64,000 nucleotides of DNA, taken from contig NZ_JBLFFL010000001.1 of assembly GCF_051400755.1 (NCBI RefSeq), forward strand, positions 434,001 to 498,000. Direction: 5' to 3'. The stretch is from Parapedobacter sp051400755 (GTDB lineage: Bacteria; Bacteroidota; Bacteroidia; Sphingobacteriales; Sphingobacteriaceae). Shown here one piece after another: positions 36,309 to 44,459 of this stretch (position 1 is the stretch's first letter; the number at the start of each line of letters is the position of its first letter). A program made the translations under genes and the position numbers. Under the pieces are notes generated by a model that saw nothing but the letters and a program-made list of their open reading frames with translations, ran no database searches and had not been told where the DNA came from.

Positions 36309-36924
36309 TCATCGCTTCATGATGGTGATCCTCCTTCCTGCTATACTAACATTAACCATGTTGTCTTTTTTCACGTCTATATCAGCTTGCTGCGTTTTAC
36401 GGATTGCCGTCTTTCCAGCTTGCAGCAGCGCGGCATCGCCCGTCCGTTGGCTTACGTATATTCGATGAGCTATCACCCGGCATGACCTGGTCTTCGTCCG
36501 CCAAAACAACCGCAGCTTTATCCGTACCGGGCTCCATCCCATAGTGGCTTACCGCTTGTTCAACGGTCAGCTCCTTGACGCTGCAATCGCTTGGATAAAA
36601 ATAAACCATCGCCGATGCAGCCGTCAGCAATGCGGCAGCCGCTACCACCTTAAACCACCTGAATGACCAACGTACCTGTTTGCGATCAGGAGACTGATCG
36701 TCTTTTCCGCTATCGAGTATGCCCTGCAAGATGCTGTTGCCCTGTGTTGCTGAAAATAGGATCTGCTTTGCCTCAAATGTGTTCCATTTTTCCTGGAGGA
36801 GCTGTACGACGGTATCCTCGTTCGACGGATCGGACAAGAGCTCCTGCAATTCTTCTTTCTCCTCCGGACGCAAGGTATCCGCCAGCGCACGATCAATCAG
36901 TAGCAGAAGTCTGGAATTGTCCAT
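36309..36924 (-). pseudogene. Frameshifted, truncated FecR-type anti-sigma factor
   Basis: Translation from 36924 gives a FecR-like N-terminus: a helical anti-sigma segment (LLLIDRALADTLRPEEKEEL), a transmembrane helix at about 90-110 (VVAAAALLTAASAMVYFY) and the GMEPGTDKAAVVLADED stretch that in intact proteins leads into the FecR domain. This frame ends at 36397 after 175 residues. The continuation typical of the family (DAALLQAGKTAIRKTQ ... NMVNVSIAGRR) is in another frame, ending at 36309, so one indel near 36440-36455 is implied. Even the combined product stops before the conserved DGTKVWLN-type region. An intact FecR has 300-400 residues. The gene lies between an ECF sigma gene and SusC, the normal fecR place. 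A short functional cytoplasmic anti-sigma domain could still be made. Confidence 0.75.
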
Positions 36925-37045
36925 TTCAATTAACCTTCGGGCGATAGTTTTTATTGGTCCTCATGATAAAGACACCGGATACTCAAAAAGTGGATATAAA
37001 AAGCGATTCTTTTTTTGATGATCCGCGTTTGAGGGCAACTACGCC

Positions 37046-37600
37046 TTAAACCAATGCCTCAGTCCTGACAAATTCGCTGATGGCTTTTATGGCCAAGTAC
37101 TGGTACTTTTTAACGGATTCGACAGACAGATTCATCCGTCTTGAGATTTCCAGGTTTTTCAGTCCTTGTCGCCGTAAGACAAAAACTTTTTGCTGCTGTG
37201 GCGGCAACAATTGAACTGCCCGATCCACTAATTCGTGGTGGTCTCCCGTGCCTTTTATATCCATCTCTTCCTGCGGGGCGTCCACTTCCGATAGGTACGC
37301 CTGCCTGTTCCCCCGTTCGGTGGTCATCCGGCGGATGTGATTGAGCGCGTGGTTGCGGCAAAGGATAAAGAGGTAAGCATCAAACGTCCTTACCTGAGGA
37401 AGTGACCCTCTGTTGATCCAGACTTTGGCAAACACCTCCTGTACGATCTCTCCGGTAACGTCGATGTCTTGCGTGAGCGTCTGAACAAACGCACCGATCT
37501 GGTTATAATACGCATGAAATACTTGGGCAAAGGCACGTTCATCGCCCCGTGCGATCCGGGTCAATAGTTCTGCCTCGTTTGGTAGTCTATGCAACGCCAT
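37046..37600 (-). CDS. ECF RNA polymerase sigma factor, FecI/SigW-like
   Basis: A 184-residue sigma-70 family protein of the Bacteroidota ECF type. Region 2 spans about 10-90 (ARGDERAFAQVFHAYYNQIGAF, VTGEIVQEVFAKVWINR, FDAYLFILCRNHALNHIRR) and region 4 about 120-175 (AVQLLPPQQQKVFVLRRQGLKNLEISRRMNLSVESVKK, cited as the helix-turn-helix block). It would direct RNA polymerase to the SusC/SusD genes downstream, normally held inactive by FecR. Since the adjacent anti-sigma gene is broken, it may be unregulated or respond to a partner elsewhere. It is 121 nt upstream of the fecR remnant. Repeat E2 lies about 90 nt before its start. Confidence 0.94.
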   Translation of the reverse strand: MALHRLPNEAELLTRIARGDERAFAQVFHAYYNQIGAFVQTLTQDIDVTGEIVQEVFAKVWINRGSLPQVRTFDAYLFILCRNHALNHIRRMTTERGNRQAYLSEVDAPQEEMDIKGTGDHHELVDRAVQLLPPQQQKVFVLRRQGLKNLEISRRMNLSVESVKKYQYLAIKAISEFVRTEALV

Positions 37601-37690
37601 AATACATTCATTAAACCCTTATTGTGCAAGGGTACAACTAGATACACAGGTAGCTTGTTTTAGTAAATGTTTAATGCGTATAAAGCGTAC

Positions 37691-37755
37691 TATAATTGGA
37701 CACTAAAGCAATGATAGCACAAGTATGCCGGGATGGCAACCTGTACTATCCTGAA
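37691..37755 (-). repeat. 65-nt intergenic repeat, copy E2 (candidate operator)
   Basis: Second copy of the E1 repeat, 55/65 identical and the same length. Read with the genes it starts TTCAGGATAGTACAGGTTGC and ends TGTCCAATTATA. It begins 2 nt after the DUF1501 stop codon at 37758 and ends 91 nt before the sigma-factor start at 37600. Its placement relative to the next minus-strand gene is like that of E1, which argues for a promoter function. The remaining gap, 37601-37690, shows nothing else recognisable. Confidence 0.75.
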
Positions 37756-37757
37756 AG

Positions 37758-39176
37758 TTAAGCACCCAATAGCTCCAATTCGGGCTCGTGTACCCCGTCA
37801 GGAGTGGTGTAAAACGGTCGGCCTTCGATGACGGCATGTTTCTTAGGATCTACCCCGAGGGCGTGGTAAACCGTTTGGTGGATCTGCTCGATCCGAATGG
37901 GTTTTTCGATGGTTTTGCAGGGCCGCTCGTCGGCGGTCTTGCCATATACGAACCCTTTCTTGACACCGCCACCGAACATCAATATCGAGCAACCATCTGT
38001 AAAATGCCGGTGCATGCCATAGTTTTTGATATCATTGATCACATCCGGTTGCGCTACTTGATGTTTCACCTCAGCACCCGGGCGGCCTTCCATCACCATA
38101 TCCCGACTGAATTCGCTGGCCACGATCACCAACGTGCGGTCCAGGTGCCCGCTGCGATCCAGGTCTTTGATCAGCTGCGCAATCGGCGCGTCGATCAGTT
38201 TTTTCATGTCGCGCGTACGTGTATGGCCATTCTCGTGGGTGTCCCATCCCATAAAGGGCTCATATTCAGACGTCACGCTGATAAACCGGGCACCCTGCTC
38301 GGTGAGCCGGCGCGCCATCAGGCATCCCAACCCAAATTTACCCGTATTGTAGATGGCATAGCTTTCCTTGGGCTCATCGCTCAAGTCAAACGCTTTGGCC
38401 TCCGGTGATTTCAATAGCATATACGATTGCTCCATCGATCGTTTGAACGATTCCTTTTGATAGTCACTACCATGCTCGCCGATGGGACTTTTGCCGAGCA
38501 GTTCCTCATAGAATTGATTACGCCGTTCGAAGCGGCTGAAAGACATGCCCGCTGGAGGTCTTACCGCGTCAAGCCCTGAGGATGGATCGGGTATCATAAA
38601 CGGGCCATATTCGCTGCCCAGGAAACCCGCCGTATGGAAGGCTTTCAATTCCTCGGCCTCCCCGACGGTCATCCGCTGGCCGATATCGATAAATGCCGGT
38701 ATTACCGGATTTTTGGGACCTAATTCCTGCGCGATCCAGGCACCGATATGGGGTGCCGCCACCGTTTGCGGAGGCTCATAGCACGTATGCCAGTGATATT
38801 GGTGCCGCGAATGCAGGATATGCCCCAGATCGGCCGCCATATACGAGCGAATGAGCGTACCCTTATCCATGATTGCGGCAATGTTTTCCAACCCCTCCGA
38901 AAACTGGATGCCATCCAGCGCCGTAGGGATGGCTTTGAAGGTACTCAGTACGCGATTCGAATCCAAGCCCTTTTCAAATGGAGTATACCTTTTCGGGTCA
39001 AACGTATCGGTATGAGCCATACCGCCCGCCATCCAGAGCAGGATGACCGTGTCGGCCATCGCAGTCGGTTTTCCGCTACATGAGGCCAAAAAACCCGAAA
39101 GGGGAGCACCCGCCGCCAATGCCGCCAGCGTACCCGCACTGGCGGTTTTCAGAAAATCTCTTCTATTGTACTGCAT
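37758..39176 (-). CDS. DUF1501 family protein with Tat signal
   Basis: A 472-residue exported protein. I prefer the ATG at 39176 because it places a twin-arginine motif (NRRDFLKTASAGTLAALAAG) five residues from the start; the frame is open to 39206. The DUF1501 family has an alkaline-phosphatase/sulfatase-like core: TVILLWMAGGMAHTDTFDPK near the mature N-terminus, RSYMAADLGHILHSRHQYHW, TSEYEPFMGWDTHENGH, LVIVASEFSRDM and HRHFTDGCSILMFGGG. It is encoded directly downstream of the DUF1549/DUF1553 gene, the standard pairing seen in Planctomycetes and Verrucomicrobia and, less often, Bacteroidota. Its biochemical role is undefined; a link to degradation of complex glycans is an inference from context. 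Confidence 0.9.
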   Translation of the reverse strand: MQYNRRDFLKTASAGTLAALAAGAPLSGFLASCSGKPTAMADTVILLWMAGGMAHTDTFDPKRYTPFEKGLDSNRVLSTFKAIPTALDGIQFSEGLENIAAIMDKGTLIRSYMAADLGHILHSRHQYHWHTCYEPPQTVAAPHIGAWIAQELGPKNPVIPAFIDIGQRMTVGEAEELKAFHTAGFLGSEYGPFMIPDPSSGLDAVRPPAGMSFSRFERRNQFYEELLGKSPIGEHGSDYQKESFKRSMEQSYMLLKSPEAKAFDLSDEPKESYAIYNTGKFGLGCLMARRLTEQGARFISVTSEYEPFMGWDTHENGHTRTRDMKKLIDAPIAQLIKDLDRSGHLDRTLVIVASEFSRDMVMEGRPGAEVKHQVAQPDVINDIKNYGMHRHFTDGCSILMFGGGVKKGFVYGKTADERPCKTIEKPIRIEQIHQTVYHALGVDPKKHAVIEGRPFYTTPDGVHEPELELLGA

Positions 39177-39214
39177 TTGATATCGTATAACAAACCATTC
39201 GGTCACTTGTTTCT

Positions 39215-41749
39215 TTAATCAATGAACTGAAACTCAGGCAGCAGCACCACGGCCCACAACAGGTCCTGTACCTGTGCTTCCTGAACCGTATCCCCCAGCA
39301 ACCCCTGCGCTGCCCGCCGTTCCTTATCCGTAGGTTCACGACCCAAGCTCTGCCTGTAAACCGCATGGATGAGTTCATCGCTGCTTTTGTAAGTGGTTAC
39401 CCAGTTGCTGGCACCCTTTGCCAATGTTTCGTTGAGCAGCGTACCATTCGTCAGTTCCATGGCCTGGAGCAGATTTGACTGCCCGTCGCGCACGCTGGTC
39501 ACGTTCTCCCGGCTGGGCCGGCCCAGTGCCGTGAGGAACGGATCATTCTGTACCAACGATGCCCGTACAAATGGAAACTCCCGCTGGTACGATTCCGCCT
39601 CGCCATAGGGATTATATTTAAGCGCTGAGATCGGATATACCGGATGTACCACGGTGCTCACGGCATCCGCAAACTGCTCCGCCGTAAGCTTGCGCTTCAG
39701 CATACCGGTAAACACAAATTTCGGCGAATTGATCACCTCTGGGTTTTCAATGGACATAGAAGGCTGTTGATAGATCTTTGATGTGGTAATGAGGTAGATC
39801 AATTGCTTGATGTCATAACCCCCTTCCACGAAGTATACGGCCAGCCAATCCAGCAGATCGTCACTCCAAGGTTCCTTGTCCATTTCATCCGTCGGCGCAA
39901 CGATCCCACGTCCCATTAGCTGCGCCCAGATGCGATTCACCACGGTCCGATATAGGCGGCCGTTTTCCGGCTTGGTCAATGACTCGGCCAGTTCCGCGGA
40001 CTTTTGTTTGACCGTGGCCTCCTTCGAGATGCGCCCCAGCTCTTGCCAAAGCATGCGGGTATCGGCCATTTTCCCGGTGGGGATATCGCATCGATTGATC
40101 TCCAAGGGTTTTTCCGAAAATATGTTCGCAAATGCGTAGGCATCATCCAATTTCCAGTTGCTCACAAAGCTATCGTGGCACGAGGCGCATTTCAGGTTCA
40201 ATCCAAGCAAGGCTTGTGAAACATTTTGCGCCGCCTGCATGGCGGTGGTCTGGCTGCTATTGACCGCCCCGCGCCATTCAATACCCTTGATGAATCCTTT
40301 TGAGCTTTCATCCGGATCGAGCAGCTCCATCACGAATTGCTTATAAGGCTTATTGCTTGCCAATGACCGATAAAGCCAGTCCGATATGTTGAACCGCCCA
40401 TTGGTAATATACCCCGTGCCGGAATAATCGTTTCGTAACAGGTCATTCCAAAAGGTCGTCCAATGGGTGGCATAATCGTCATTCTTGGCCAATAGCGTTT
40501 CAATGATCCGGTTGCGTTTATCACCCAGGGTGTCCGCTTCGAACTGTTGCAGTTCCTCGGGTGTAGGCGGCAATCCGATGATATCGAAAAACACGCGGCG
40601 CAGAAACGTGCGGTCGTCAACGACCGACTGCCATTCGACCCCTTTCTTCTCAAAATAAGCATTCACCCACAGGTCTATCGGATTCGATAGGCCATCGACT
40701 GCGGCCGGAAGCTCCGGCTTCCTCGGCGCCAGCTTCGCTTCTCTGAAGATTCCTTTGGCAGCACCGTCGGGCCAGGGCGCCCCTTTATTGATCCACAGTT
40801 TGAGTACTTCAATATCCTGCTCACCCAGCGGTTTGCCTTTCCCTGGCATGGCTTCCTTGTGCCCTGCCGGTAAGGTGACACGCCGGATCAATTCGCTTTT
40901 CTGCGCGTCACCCGGTTGAATGACCGGACCCGATTCTCCGCCTTTGAAAACCAACTCCTTATCATCAAGGCGCAGCTTGCCTTCGGATTTGTCGCTGCTG
41001 TGGCATTGATAACAATGGTGCGCCAGGATGGTACGGGCAGCGATGTTGAGTTCCGCCTCCTGCTCAGCGCTCAGGCTGGCTGTATCACTGGCAAAGGAAG
41101 CCCAATCGAGGTTCATGGACGATGCATCCCCGCCGATTTCGGCCAGTTGCTCGTGTTGTGGTGCCCATGGTGTCACACCGATCAGGTAATCTTGTCCGTG
41201 GGTAAGCGAACCGCCGTAATGTCCGGCAATAAATATACCCATCGCCGTCAGGAAGAGCACACCCCTATAAACACGTATCAAGCCGTAGGTATGCTTGTTG
41301 ACAATAAACCACAACAACAGCGCAGCCGCCGCACCTAAAATGGCGGTAGCCCACCCCGTCCACTGATGAAGGATAAACGTATCGCCCCCATAATCTCCCG
41401 AGGACGCAAGCAACCAACCGAACAGCACCGCAAACGCGGCACTGCCGGCACCTAAAAACACCATCCAACGAATACCGGGCCGCAGCTGCGACTCAAATTT
41501 GCGCAGGGTAGCCAACTCCATGATGGCCCCGATGAGCAATAAGGTCACTGGGAAATGCACCATCAACGGGTGAAGCCGACCCAAAAATTCCCAGCCCCAC
41601 CACCTTTCCGGGGCGGTAACCGCTTGCTCAGCCATTGCGGCCTGCGTGGTATCAGCGAGGGCTACTGCGTGAATAAAAATGGCTCCTACAAATGCCGACA
41701 AGGCTTTGATCACAGCAGGATAGTATATTGGTCTATTAACTTGCATCAT
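39215..41749 (-). CDS. Membrane-anchored cytochrome c protein with DUF1549 and DUF1553 domains
   Basis: An 844-residue protein. The first 185 residues hold several hydrophobic helices (about 13-33, 62-80, 95-115, 130-150, 160-175), resembling a DUF2231-type membrane module. A Planctomycete cytochrome C domain follows, with Cys246-x-x-Cys249-His250 (HHCYQCHSSDKSEGKLRLDD) and VTLPAGHKEAMPGKGKPL. DUF1549 spans about 350-560 and holds a second CxxCH (Cys521, LKCASCHDSF); DUF1553 spans about 600-840 (RLYRTVVNRIWAQLMGRGIV, YDIKQLIYLITTSKIYQQPS, RRKLTAEQFADAV-type KRKLTAEQFADAVSTVV). It probably exchanges electrons outside the cytoplasm. The fusion to a membrane module makes it larger at the N-terminus than many relatives. 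It is paired with DUF1501 with 38 nt between. Confidence 0.9.
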   Translation of the reverse strand: MMQVNRPIYYPAVIKALSAFVGAIFIHAVALADTTQAAMAEQAVTAPERWWGWEFLGRLHPLMVHFPVTLLLIGAIMELATLRKFESQLRPGIRWMVFLGAGSAAFAVLFGWLLASSGDYGGDTFILHQWTGWATAILGAAAALLLWFIVNKHTYGLIRVYRGVLFLTAMGIFIAGHYGGSLTHGQDYLIGVTPWAPQHEQLAEIGGDASSMNLDWASFASDTASLSAEQEAELNIAARTILAHHCYQCHSSDKSEGKLRLDDKELVFKGGESGPVIQPGDAQKSELIRRVTLPAGHKEAMPGKGKPLGEQDIEVLKLWINKGAPWPDGAAKGIFREAKLAPRKPELPAAVDGLSNPIDLWVNAYFEKKGVEWQSVVDDRTFLRRVFFDIIGLPPTPEELQQFEADTLGDKRNRIIETLLAKNDDYATHWTTFWNDLLRNDYSGTGYITNGRFNISDWLYRSLASNKPYKQFVMELLDPDESSKGFIKGIEWRGAVNSSQTTAMQAAQNVSQALLGLNLKCASCHDSFVSNWKLDDAYAFANIFSEKPLEINRCDIPTGKMADTRMLWQELGRISKEATVKQKSAELAESLTKPENGRLYRTVVNRIWAQLMGRGIVAPTDEMDKEPWSDDLLDWLAVYFVEGGYDIKQLIYLITTSKIYQQPSMSIENPEVINSPKFVFTGMLKRKLTAEQFADAVSTVVHPVYPISALKYNPYGEAESYQREFPFVRASLVQNDPFLTALGRPSRENVTSVRDGQSNLLQAMELTNGTLLNETLAKGASNWVTTYKSSDELIHAVYRQSLGREPTDKERRAAQGLLGDTVQEAQVQDLLWAVVLLPEFQFID

Positions 41750-41828
41750 TTAAATACAGTTCTACTCGGCCACCAAAACATCAAAAAAAATGTGATTTAT
41801 AGCAGCCAAGCAGCTAATTCGGTTATAA

Positions 41829-41863
41829 CAAAGATAATAAGAAAAAATTGGACAACTATCCTG
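41829..41863 (-). promoter_or_regulatory. Candidate promoter with operator copy E5 for the DUF1549/DUF1501 pair
   Basis: On the minus strand TATCTTTG (41836-41829) is an exact -7 match, 80 nt before the start at 41749. Eleven nucleotides further upstream is CAGGATAG-T-TGTCCAA (41863-41848 region), the compact form of the E-motif, in place of a -33 TTTG. The same -7 octamer with a TGTCCAA close upstream occurs before the MFS gene (22262-22281). Confidence 0.5.
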
Positions 41864-41883
41864 TACTCTTATGCTTATTCGTC

Positions 41884-43236
41884 TCACGACCGCAAGCTAT
41901 CCAATATGACATCCCTGATCGCGGTGGGGTCCAATTGATCTCCTCGTTGCCGGTCTTTCGTGATCAGCAAGGGGTAGTAGGCGTCCGGGATGTCGACAGC
42001 GCCGTGTGACCCCTTTACTAGGGAAGCATCCAGGGGGATGACATCCATCACGTACCGAAAGCCCAGCTTCTTTCGGAGCAGCTGATAGCCCGCCCGCAAC
42101 TTAGACGTCATAAACATCTCTACGGGGTCGTACCCCGGCTTTTTATGGATGTCGACCACCCGGGCATAATCGGGCGCCCGCTGATCATCCAACCAGAAAT
42201 AATACGTAAACCAACTGTCGGCCTCGGCTACGGCTACCAGGTCCCCGGCCCGCTCATGGTCGAGGTGGTATTGTTTTTTCCCCTCATCGTCCAGCACCAG
42301 TGCGATCCCCTCCTCGGCCGCCAGCAGCTGCATCACCTGCGCCTTGACGGCTTCATTTTTGGTATAAATATGTGCGATCTGATGGTCGGCGACGGCAAAC
42401 GCCTGAGATGCCCCCGCGTCAAGCAATTCCAAGCCCCGCTCTACACGGATGCCCAGCAAACCAGCGTTGCGCAGCAGGCGATTGATGTGTATGGGCCGCG
42501 AGACCGGCACAATGCCGTATTCCGACAGCAGGATGACATTGGCCCCCCGTTGCTCGAAAAAGGTGACCAGCCGCTCCAATAGGGTATCGATTTCGCCCAC
42601 CTCTTTGCCGATCTGTGTCAAATCCGGACCAAACTTCTGCTGGCAATAGTCCAGGTGGGGCAGGTACACCAGGCTCAGCGTAGGCTGATACCGTTCTTCT
42701 ACATACATGGCCGCATTGGCAATCCATTCGGACGATGCAATATCAGCCCCTGGGCCCCAGAAACTAAACAAGGGGAACTGCCCAAACCGTTGCTGCAACT
42801 CGTCGCGTAGGCTTGCGGGATAAGAATAGCAGTCCGGCATCTTCCGGCCATCGGCCAGGTAATTGGGTCGCGGGGTCACGGAATAGTCGGCACCGCCATA
42901 CATGTTGTACCACCAGAACAACTGGGCACAGGTAAAACTGGGATCCATCCGCTTGGCGGTGTCCCACACGGACTCGCCCTGTACGAGTTTGTTGGACTGC
43001 TTCCAGAATTTTATTTCGCAGTCCGTGCGGTCGTACCAGCCATTGCCCACGATGCCATGCTGCGCCGGCCATAAGCCGGTCAAGTAGGTGGATTGCATGG
43101 AGGTGGTCACCGCCGGCAGGTGCGGATTGATCCGGCTCAGGTGGGCGTTTTCCAGGTATTTCTTTAAAAATGGGGTGTACTCGCCGATCAAGGCGTATGA
43201 CAATCCCACCACATCGATGACAACCGTCTTTCTCAT
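41884..43236 (-). CDS. eboF: EboF: alkaline-phosphatase-family (nucleotide pyrophosphatase-like) hydrolase
   Basis: A 450-residue cytoplasmic-looking enzyme of the type I phosphodiesterase/nucleotide pyrophosphatase group. The ATG at 43236 lies 1 nt after the eboE stop; a start at 43251 would overlap it by 14 nt. Metal-site elements: Asp8 (TVVIDVVG), the nucleophile region PHLPAVTTSMQSTYLTGLWP with Thr44/Thr45, HGIVGNGWYDR, LPHLDYCQQKFGPD, VILLSEYGIVPVSRPIHINR and SHGAVDIPDAYYPLLI. It is the last gene of the six-gene ebo cluster. In cyanobacteria the cluster is linked to moving a pigment precursor to the periplasm; the Bacteroidota product is unknown. Cleavage of a phosphoester intermediate is the simplest role. 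Confidence 0.88.
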   Translation of the reverse strand: MRKTVVIDVVGLSYALIGEYTPFLKKYLENAHLSRINPHLPAVTTSMQSTYLTGLWPAQHGIVGNGWYDRTDCEIKFWKQSNKLVQGESVWDTAKRMDPSFTCAQLFWWYNMYGGADYSVTPRPNYLADGRKMPDCYSYPASLRDELQQRFGQFPLFSFWGPGADIASSEWIANAAMYVEERYQPTLSLVYLPHLDYCQQKFGPDLTQIGKEVGEIDTLLERLVTFFEQRGANVILLSEYGIVPVSRPIHINRLLRNAGLLGIRVERGLELLDAGASQAFAVADHQIAHIYTKNEAVKAQVMQLLAAEEGIALVLDDEGKKQYHLDHERAGDLVAVAEADSWFTYYFWLDDQRAPDYARVVDIHKKPGYDPVEMFMTSKLRAGYQLLRKKLGFRYVMDVIPLDASLVKGSHGAVDIPDAYYPLLITKDRQRGDQLDPTAIRDVILDSLRS

Positions 43237-43237
43237 G

Positions 43238-44458
43238 TTAGCGCTGTTCATTCAATTGATCAAGCACCCAATTCAGTTCCCGCGAAATGGAATCCGCGAT
43301 CGGAAGCTGCAGGTGCTCGGGCAACACGGCCCACGTGTAGGTTTCCACCTCGAGGTGAGGGGTAAGCTGCCGTTCCCGCTGGAGATCCAGTACCTGTTTG
43401 ATGTCCGATTGCGTGGATTTCAGCACCCCCAGGTCTTCCAAAAAAATCGGCACATGGAAATGCGAACGCCACTCGGTCGCTTGCTCATCAAAAAGCCTGG
43501 ATTGTGCATCGGGCAGGTCCTTGAAACGGACAAGGCTTCCATTCCGCTGCCTTGCAATCACCTGGTGCAGGTAGGTCGGCTCATCGAACGCCATGAACGC
43601 CTCTCCTAGCAACTGCCGGGCCGCGCGGTCGGACGGCATCGCCGCCTTGATGGCTGCACTGATCTGAAACTTGCCGATTTGGATATCCTGCCGGGCCAGC
43701 GCTTCCACCACGCGGTCGTGCTGTTCATACCCCAAGGCAAAATGGCAGACATCATAACAAAGCCGGATATGGTGTTTGAGTGCCTGCTCCGCCTCGGAAG
43801 CCGTCATTCCGAACTGCTTCGATAAGACGGCTATCCCCGCAGGTACCAGCTCACCTTCGTACCAGGCGATGAACTCCGCTCCGCTCTCCAGCACACCGTC
43901 CGGCTCGGGTTCGATATCGAGGTGCAGGGCTTTCCCCTGTTCGCGTTGCAGCTGTACCAAGTGACCGGCAACGGCAATGATCTGGCGGGTGGCATGCGCC
44001 CGCATCGTTGCCCACTGCTGCTGGGTAGCGTTGTACCCGTGCCGATAAGCCAGCGGTGAAGTGGATATGCCGCCCTCCATCCGTTCGGGAAGCAATCGGG
44101 CCAGGACGTCGAACATCCGCTTGGTATAGTCGAGCCGCTCCGCTGTCGTCCAATCGGGGGCGTGCACCCGTGCCTTCACCACCGCATCATGGAATGCGCC
44201 AAACGGAAAACCGTTCATCGTAAACACATAAGCGTCTACCTCAGCAAGCCAGTCCTTCAATTCTGCCAGGTTCCGCTCAGCGGTCAGCGACCGGCTTGCC
44301 AAATCCGACAGGCGTAGTCCCAAGCCCGTCGGATGGTTGGGGGCGGTTGTTTTTTTTACCTGCGGAAAATGGCTCTTTAACAGTTTAAAGTGATCATCCC
44401 ACGTTTCTCCGCCGTGGATATTGGTACAATACGTCAGGTGTCCGAATACGGTCAACAT
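43238..44458 (-). CDS. eboE: EboE: metabolite traffic protein, TIM-barrel fold
   Basis: A 406-residue protein matching the EboE family: HLTYCTNIHGGETWDDHF at the start, VDAYVFTMNGFPFGAFH, KARVHAPDWTTAERLDYTKR, PLAYRHGY, LHLDIEPEPDGVLES, HIRLCYDVCHFALGYE and the C-terminal FHVPIFLEDLGVLKSTQSDI with ETYTWAVLPEHLQ. The fold is a xylose-isomerase-like TIM barrel; Glu and His residues in these strands could bind a metal. No signal peptide. It lies 1 nt after the eboD stop region (44460) and 1 nt before eboF. The catalysed reaction is not established for the family. Confidence 0.9.
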   Translation of the reverse strand: MLTVFGHLTYCTNIHGGETWDDHFKLLKSHFPQVKKTTAPNHPTGLGLRLSDLASRSLTAERNLAELKDWLAEVDAYVFTMNGFPFGAFHDAVVKARVHAPDWTTAERLDYTKRMFDVLARLLPERMEGGISTSPLAYRHGYNATQQQWATMRAHATRQIIAVAGHLVQLQREQGKALHLDIEPEPDGVLESGAEFIAWYEGELVPAGIAVLSKQFGMTASEAEQALKHHIRLCYDVCHFALGYEQHDRVVEALARQDIQIGKFQISAAIKAAMPSDRAARQLLGEAFMAFDEPTYLHQVIARQRNGSLVRFKDLPDAQSRLFDEQATEWRSHFHVPIFLEDLGVLKSTQSDIKQVLDLQRERQLTPHLEVETYTWAVLPEHLQLPIADSISRELNWVLDQLNEQR

Positions 44459-44459
44459 A

